From Paracidovorax avenae (GTDB taxonomy: Bacteria > Pseudomonadota > Gammaproteobacteria > Burkholderiales > Burkholderiaceae_C), in NCBI RefSeq assembly GCF_040892545.1, contig NZ_CP156079.1, forward strand, positions 3,135,501 through 3,199,500: DNA of 64,000 nucleotides, in the 5' to 3' direction. Positions 62,301 to 64,000 of this stretch are shown here, one piece after another. Position 1 is the stretch's first letter. Each line of letters begins with the position of its first letter. Under the pieces are notes generated by a model. It did not search any database. It worked only from the letters and a program-made list of their open reading frames with translations, and was not told where the DNA came from. The position numbers and the translations under genes are program-made.

Positions 62301-64000
62301 TGAGCGCGACCCCCTGCATGCCCAGCCCGAAATTACCGCCGCGGCCGTCATCATTGCTGAAGATGCCCCCGTTGGCCACCGTGCGGTCGTACCACGGCTC
62401 GTTGCTGTCCTTCTTGTGGTAGCTGAAAGTGACCTGCCAACCCGAATCCGGACGTGGCCACTGGAGCACGCGGTAGGCGGAGCTGTCCACGAGCGCGCTT
62501 CCCTGGTAGATGCCGGTCACAGGCGGGAACGTCTCCTGGTCCTTCACCCCGTTGCCATACAGGGCGAAGGTGCCCTTTCCGACCTCGCGCACATCGCTGC
62601 CCCGGACGTTGCTGATGCGGTATTCATATCCGCCGAGCGCCAGCTTCTGTCCGCTGTCATCCCACACCAGGCTTTCGAGCTCGATGCGGTGGGCCGAGCC
62701 GAATGTGTGCTGCGCACCGCTCAGGCGAACGGTTTTCCAGTTGCCACCTCCGGTGGGCCGCACTTCCATCTGGATCTGGGTGACCAGATCCTGCGGCAGG
62801 CTGACTTCGATGGTCTGGGCCGCAGCGGCACCATAGAACGTAATGATCCGACCGATACCATTGCTGCTGCTTGACAGCCCCTGCAGCAAGGCTCGGCGAT
62901 CGCTGAGCGACGTGGTGTAGAGCCCGTCTTGCCAATCCGCATCCCCGCTGTTGGACCTGTGGTGCTGCAGGGCGTAGAGCTTGGTCATGCCCGCGGGCGC
63001 CGCTCCGGAAGTTGCGATACCCACATAACCGTCGATGCCCTGATCCTTCCAGCCTTTGGCCTGCAGGTTGGCGCGCTCGGTTCCGTCAGAGGTGTAGACA
63101 GAGACGTCCGGGTCTTTCTTGACCAGCCGGTAGAGCGCCGTCAGGCCCGCAGCAGGCTGCTCGGCCACGTAGCCTGCGATGCCCTCGTCCAGCCAGCCGG
63201 AGCCCTGGCCCAGCAAATTCTGCCGGTCCGCCGCATTGGCGCTGAAAAAATGCGTGTCGGTGTAGCGGTTGTAGTAGCGGTAGATGGGTTTGCGGCCCGC
63301 GCCCGGCTCGTTCCACACCATGCCAGGGCTGGTGGCCTCGGTCCAGGTGAACGTGACGGGTTTGCCGGTGGTCGGTGCGTCGTAGATCGTGGTCCAGTTG
63401 CCGAAGATATCGAGCTTCTCGACCTTGATGTTCTGCAGGCTCTGGATGCCGGCGTAGACGTAGTTGGGAGATTTCCATTTGAACGAATAGCCGTTCACCG
63501 CCTCCTCGGCGCTCACCACAGTGCTGCGCGACTGTGACAAATTGCTGCTGCTCAAGTAGTTGAGCGTGATGCGTACATCGCCACTGCCCAGGTCCTGCAG
63601 CGAACTCCAGACCAGATCCACCTGGTTTTGACCATCGAAGGATACTGTTCTGTCTTCGCTGTTGCTGTACCGACTCTCGGTGCCCGTGATCACCCCATAC
63701 ACCAGGTTCTGGCGCGTGGTGATCCCCATGGCCTTCTCGCTGGCGCGCTCTGGTGCGAGGGTCTTCACCAGCCGGCCCAGCAGGTCGTACTGCATGTCCG
63801 TGCGGCGGAACTCGCCGGTTTCCCCCATCTGCACGGCCAATGCCTCCTGGGTATTGGCATAGCTGTCCAGCTTGAACCGCCCTGCCCCCACCAGTTGCGC
63901 CGTCTGGCGCCCCTGCAGGTCGTAGGCCCAGATCTTCATCACCCCGTCGCCCGCATTGCTGCGCCACACGCGGCCGGCGTTGTCGTAGTCGTACACCTCG
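56389..64000 (-). CDS. Rhs-family polymorphic toxin with lectin-like modules, N-terminus beyond window
   Basis: The open frame covers at least 2537 codons and has no start in the window; it enters at 64000 inside YD-repeat sequence (VYDYDNAGRVWR). Order along the protein: YD repeats (64000-63700), beta-sandwich-like modules alternating with DUF5648-like lectin repeats (about 63300-61600; KPIYRYYNRYTDTHFFSANA and later KPLYRYN), a long block of YD repeats (61200-58850) and a LysM-like segment (58790-58640). A membrane-prone helix and Gly/Ala-rich region (58560-57850), DPLGL and a second LysM-like segment (57640-57490) follow. The tip (about 56900-56389) is unidentified. Rhs proteins form a shell around a C-terminal toxin, often delivered by type VI secretion; no VgrG, PAAR or EagR is in the window. 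Confidence 0.93.
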   Translation of the reverse strand, partial: EVYDYDNAGRVWRSNAGDGVMKIWAYDLQGRQTAQLVGAGRFKLDSYANTQEALAVQMGETGEFRRTDMQYDLLGRLVKTLAPERASEKAMGITTRQNLVYGVITGTESRYSNSEDRTVSFDGQNQVDLVWSSLQDLGSGDVRITLNYLSSSNLSQSRSTVVSAEEAVNGYSFKWKSPNYVYAGIQSLQNIKVEKLDIFGNWTTIYDAPTTGKPVTFTWTEATSPGMVWNEPGAGRKPIYRYYNRYTDTHFFSANAADRQNLLGQGSGWLDEGIAGYVAEQPAAGLTALYRLVKKDPDVSVYTSDGTERANLQAKGWKDQGIDGYVGIATSGAAPAGMTKLYALQHHRSNSGDADWQDGLYTTSLSDRRALLQGLSSSSNGIGRIITFYGAAAAQTIEVSLPQDLVTQIQMEVRPTGGGNWKTVRLSGAQHTFGSAHRIELESLVWDDSGQKLALGGYEYRISNVRGSDVREVGKGTFALYGNGVKDQETFPPVTGIYQGSALVDSSAYRVLQWPRPDSGWQVTFSYHKKDSNEPWYDRTVANGGIFSNDDGRGGNFGLGMQGVALNLGEGTFEYRIDMVRSSDGSHMRSTGTLSLAQALVKSDVSPPLRLSSGAVINNGIVGYVWSEYRPGLKPLYRYNFLQGNGHHITTADASVIADFEQKIAADRSNNSGPWYQNEGVIGYVEADPGATSQRLYQYIYGGKTVFRLTANPADVGSYHVINPGDDTKNFPDKSAWYQNAYQNDGYISTIPLPGTKPLYSVFLGDTLGNQGYGDYLTSTNPAEVVYLLAGDLNKDSAATSYVSGLEMGKALINGEAYKVLQWDRPEPGARVTVDASPAIPNGVEVFHHGDGNVRFDGSKTVDGIKLDGLVPGTVRIHIKIEHPAVGGRNAYISESTVSITVGASGAQSWAVQSDTTPAYLPQFRAQNSDQNNLTNRPATIRGYDRWNNVTTIDETQGLGAGTLVRTATMRYDANNQVIEQSRLHEDVNFAQSWATTKVYYDAMGRQVGVRDALGHLNAQVRDLAGNVVQERHADGGRMDYTYNAFGDKTSSAERMDATRTVVTKYTYDQMSRLTQTSLAQAVSRYEIGSMDGAVADRSDGARHEDNGVTGVNYKDAIQQTVLETVEYDDAGRKVRVTNGNNESTRYRYDRMGNVVMSGQETVRGAGGATAPLAYTMRYRYDAQGRKVGQTDAMGMTQAWNYDIFGHLIGRTDSQSGGGAPVDFNYTYNLAGQLVHEDNTRVEPGVGGAAATSKKKNIDYRYDGAGQLIEIRDNYLGQTTRYEYDLAGNRVAEKMSQKTLLTSGLLDDVVYQDNHLVYDAQHRLRAVFDGRSDVRITYDLAGNRWQVKTHVINTIRTSDKNTGLQERQVVHTSTTDFRYDNMNRQTWSRESSSVDGSITTQKYFYDLAGNRTLAETYSGPPIAKTDTTPEQPDGKLQKSFGYVYDDLHRVTTYWAAGESERIDDIRYDGAGRQIYGKSLAKSGSGWWTDEHRYNRYDATGKLQDVHVVMRDVKDHEVKQRSDVAYHDAGGVTDLGYDAAGNLKGVRQVTDGNNDSAVTTTYQYAYLNGSYQQSAAVTRRGGTVVGTITQRDANGFVVGIRQPKLEGSAAQGSNGSLAAALTNQAVPAQSNEARYDRTFVNDASGTAVFVSQGGFNAPGEVQSSIANPASGYQGGVTGSSLTPGHVQRQLVANGEVLARYGDAPTTETDTEPSNNPVYVDTADFRLRAPAMKLKNKSLDPVAYTVVGGETLKDIARNVLGDASLWWRIADANSLAVSGDGALTAGQTLTVPKLSLNANSVETFQPYDPSQATGSMDPVLPVPENKGGGCGGIGKIIMIVVAVVVSIYTAGLLSGAAVNVMQAGLSVLSGGTLGAGAAGIAGMSQLGVVGAAMAAGAVGSVASQAVGNLIGAQDGFSWKSVALSALGSGVGSALGLSGALPQLGSPFADAALRQAVSGTISQGIGSVTGLQSHFDWKSVAAGAVGAGVGATVGQALQSGNVFGSMGSDFATGLARGTVSGFAAGMTTAVLKGGHVSVQQVATDAFGNALGQSLAAASGPQLTFAQDSAARKYALDPLGLRQMAPTAASPDGEGAVAYPVRMPGDIETQPLPAQVEDAPRTVRAGEFGGSLERIARSQLGTGASQRAINNYVGQLFEINGISNARRIMPDQSIMLPGADTAAATTGLRLYGNDIAIGEQAAAEQAARQAAAAQQAAAQAATLANQDVVSLAGVRDPRMLSRRDAEAMSPANDGSRPVQYLSQWDGVTRQAPIVNYLQSTLGGMDPVRGSQWWTQVAKGLPEAAINEFGGFALAKVLGAGARIFNAARSETSLLNAELKTAVDSQLARDFAPGAPLEGIGVNGIASTGSSGALDAATGGAPIKLSELRALRDMGLSTSGRRAVMEGFDLGLGLTRNDGQWALRDFAGSQNAKIYYSYGGGDLNMFASAMPTSDEALASNLQFLMQRSEGIKFNLSGVVSSVDEIPAVAQLGTQGLGARVMYRGVEIGNHTNWELSTILASDELFAKTTFFLGGKPIKVGK
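58536..59445 (-). repeat. Rhs core repeat, copy A (main gene)
   Basis: The main-gene partner of the copy at 54945-55815. Both lie in the same orientation, and 3.59-3.63 kb separates equivalent positions, a multiple of three at both ends of the alignment. A crossover would join the main Rhs core in frame to the orphan tip and delete the present tip, its immunity gene and the IS remnant. Confidence 0.9.

Noticed and set aside
58093..62874. A 1593-codon open frame on the plus strand
   Set aside because: It is antisense to the Rhs gene; its Val/His/Arg-rich repetitive product only mirrors the YD repeats.

Overview
The window looks like a chromosomal segment of a high-GC betaproteobacterium of the family Comamonadaceae, most like Acidovorax/Paracidovorax. 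This is inferred from gene content and order (xseA, exbB-exbD-lpxK-Trm112-kdsB-adk; lexA-hrpA; a sulfate cys operon next to an RBBP9-type hydrolase), strong GC bias at third codon positions and protein similarity recalled from memory. No database search was run.

Layout. 1-5.5 kb is a conserved core block: xseA (partial, minus strand) and, divergent from it, exbB/exbD, lpxK, a Trm112-like gene, kdsB and adk. At 5.55-6.59 kb an IS481-family element has inserted in a CTAG site that also supplies the stop codon of an asparaginase gene. 6.6-13.2 kb holds ansA, an SOS box, lexA, an unknown gene and the helicase gene hrpA. 13.4-20.4 kb carries a leader-like ORF with hairpins and a terminator, a frameshifted FAD oxidoreductase, argA, a class A beta-lactamase divergent from a LysR gene, and a tRNA-hydroxylase/glutathione-transferase fusion. 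20.4-26.7 kb holds dsbB, the sulfate uptake operon sbp-cysT-cysW-cysA and a sulfur-linked hydrolase. 27-41.7 kb is accessory metabolism and signalling: LysR/azoreductase, FMN reductase, metQ apart from metI-metN, a chemoreceptor, a broken SGNH hydrolase, an AraC regulator, a hybrid histidine kinase, an MFS/LysR pair, and a tyrosine-phosphatase gene split by a 262-bp MITE-like element. 41.8-49.6 kb is an RND efflux operon divergent from its likely two-component system, followed by tRNA-Gly(CCC), a frameshifted MFS gene and a LysR gene.

52.5-64 kb is the most distinctive region: an Rhs polymorphic-toxin locus on the minus strand. A giant Rhs gene, whose 5' end lies outside the window, carries lectin-like repeats among its YD repeats and ends in a toxin tip with an abutting immunity-like gene. 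Downstream, behind a decayed IS3-type remnant, sits a second 'orphan' Rhs C-terminal cassette with a different tip and its own AT-rich immunity-like gene. The two cassettes share about 0.9 kb of near-identical DNA in the same reading frame and orientation, so recombination could swap the toxin tip by deleting about 3.6 kb.

Three genes carry apparent 1-2 base frameshifts (about 14.80, 32.24 and 50.70 kb). These may be real decay or sequencing errors, which the sequence alone cannot separate.
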